Source: Alistipes sp.
GTDB taxonomy: Bacteria; Bacteroidota; Bacteroidia; Bacteroidales; Rikenellaceae
Direction: 5' to 3'
NCBI GenBank assembly: GCA_017391665.1
Contig: JAFOXS010000214.1
Location: 1 to 22,278 of the forward strand
Length of the DNA stretch: 22,278 nt
Shown: piece by piece, positions 21,466-22,278 of the stretch
How positions within the stretch are numbered: the stretch's first letter is position 1
Layout of the letters: the number at the start of each line of letters is the position of its first letter
Program-made: the position numbers and the translations under genes
Notes under the pieces: generated by a model
The model's database searches: none
Told to the model about the DNA's origin: nothing
What the model saw: only the letters and a program-made list of their open reading frames with translations

Positions 21466-22278
21466 TTAGTGCGAAATTTTCACCAGTGCCTCACGGTAAG
21501 CATTCAGGATACGTGACTTGGAGATAAAGCCCAGATAACGGTTATTCTTATCCACCACGGGCAACATCCATGTGTGATTCTCCTCAAAGTGAGGCAGGAT
21601 ACTCTGCACCATCTCGTGCTCAAGAATCTTATATGGCGGCTGAATCATGTAATATGTAATCGAGCGACCCCACTTCTCCTGCTTGAACATATCCTCACGC
21701 AGATCGTCCAGCTGCACGACGCCCAGCAGATGACCGAAATTGTCGATCACGGGGAAGATATTACGACGTGCCGAAGAGATGATATGAACAATATCGCCCA
21801 AAGTCATATTCTCCTTAATGCGGATAAAGTCGGTCTCCATCAACTCCTCCAGACGCATAAAAACAAATGCCGACTGATCCTTATCGTGCGTGAGCAATTC
21901 GCCTCGCATACGCAACTGCTTGGTGTAGATAGAGTCACGGTCGAGCGTATAATCAACTGCAAACGAGATAGCTGCCACAATCATCAGCGGGATGAACAGG
22001 CCATAGCCATTCGAGAGCTCGGCGATGAGGAATATGGCTGTAAGCGGAGCTTTCATAACGCCCGACATAACACCAGCCATACCGACAAGTGAGAACGATA
22101 CTACCGACACATTCCAATCGAAGCAGGCATTACATACCAACGCAACGATAGCACCCATATATGCTCCAACGAAGAGCGAAGGGGCAAACGTACCACCGAC
22201 GCCACCCGAAGCATTGGTCGTAGCCATAGCCACCACCTTGAAGAACATAATTGCCGTAGCGTAGATAATCGCCACCCA
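21466..22278 (-). CDS. ClC-type chloride channel/antiporter with two CBS domains, C-terminal part (runs off right edge)
   Basis: The frame is open from the right edge (Trp codon at 22276-22278) to TAA at 21466, giving 271 residues. The first 110 are the end of the ClC membrane domain: NASGGVGGTFAPSLFVGAYM is the conserved anion-path segment before helix N, followed by SLVGMAGVMSGVMKAPLTAI and LIAELSNGYGLFIPLMIVAA. Residues about 145-271 form a CBS pair (DFIRIKENMTLGDIV, IFPVIDNFGHLLGVV; then HTWMLPVVDKNNRYLGFI) that may sense adenine nucleotides. The segments bearing the gating and proton glutamates lie beyond the window, so channel and Cl-/H+ exchanger cannot be told apart. The HAD gene follows after one base. 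Confidence 0.92.
   Translation of the reverse strand, partial: WVAIIYATAIMFFKVVAMATTNASGGVGGTFAPSLFVGAYMGAIVALVCNACFDWNVSVVSFSLVGMAGVMSGVMKAPLTAIFLIAELSNGYGLFIPLMIVAAISFAVDYTLDRDSIYTKQLRMRGELLTHDKDQSAFVFMRLEELMETDFIRIKENMTLGDIVHIISSARRNIFPVIDNFGHLLGVVQLDDLREDMFKQEKWGRSITYYMIQPPYKILEHEMVQSILPHFEENHTWMLPVVDKNNRYLGFISKSRILNAYREALVKISH

Noticed and set aside
1..22278. Mobile element or prophage
   Set aside because: No transposase, integrase, terminal repeats or tRNA-adjacent attachment site is visible; gene content on both sides is housekeeping.

Overview
The window comes from a Bacteroidota genome, most likely order Bacteroidales. The basis is a PorX-type response regulator fused to a PglZ phosphatase domain, DUF4493/PCMD/fimbrillin-like lipoproteins, perfect or near-perfect matches to the Bacteroides primary promoter consensus (TTTG, 19-21 nt, TAnnTTTG), and A-rich gene leaders without clear Shine-Dalgarno sites. 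The genus cannot be fixed from the sequence alone. No tRNA, rRNA, CRISPR array, insertion sequence or integrase is visible, and no stretch longer than about 220 bases lacks a gene.

Left part (1-9120), all on the minus strand, is housekeeping. It splits into three transcription units. (a) HU-type DNA-binding protein, a 29-residue very basic ribosome-associated-type protein, RNase G, then the first 556 codons of Mfd running off the left edge; a sharp promoter precedes HU and a strong hairpin sits just before rng. (b) dsbD (membrane thiol-disulfide reductant carrier) followed by a small SRPBCC-fold protein; its promoter is interleaved with the terminator of the next unit. (c) NUDIX hydrolase, PorX-like regulator and TsaE, ending in that terminator.

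Middle (9182-11305, plus strand): a lipoprotein S9-family serine peptidase resembling dipeptidyl peptidase 5, with its own terminator.

Right-centre (11521-20808, plus strand) is the accessory and most interesting part: seven tightly spaced genes behind one promoter and closed by one strong terminator. The order is a fimbrillin-like lipoprotein with a C-terminal jelly-roll-like extension, a DUF4493 lipoprotein, a second DUF4493 lipoprotein, a DUF4493-FN3-PCMD lipoprotein, two related outer-membrane beta-barrel candidates, and an Ig-Ig-FN3-PCMD lipoprotein. The first four lipoproteins carry a Thr-Arg-(Ala/Thr) motif 27-37 residues after the lipidated cysteine, in the position where type V pilins are trimmed by an Arg-specific protease. 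I infer a dedicated cell-surface fibre or adhesin complex whose tips are putative glycan-binding PCMD domains and whose anchor or exporter would be the barrel pair. This is a hypothesis, not a recognised system.

Right end (20853-22278, minus strand): a HAD phosphatase and the C-terminal half of a ClC-type chloride channel/antiporter with two CBS domains, one base apart, converging on the surface operon; a bidirectional hairpin separates the two.
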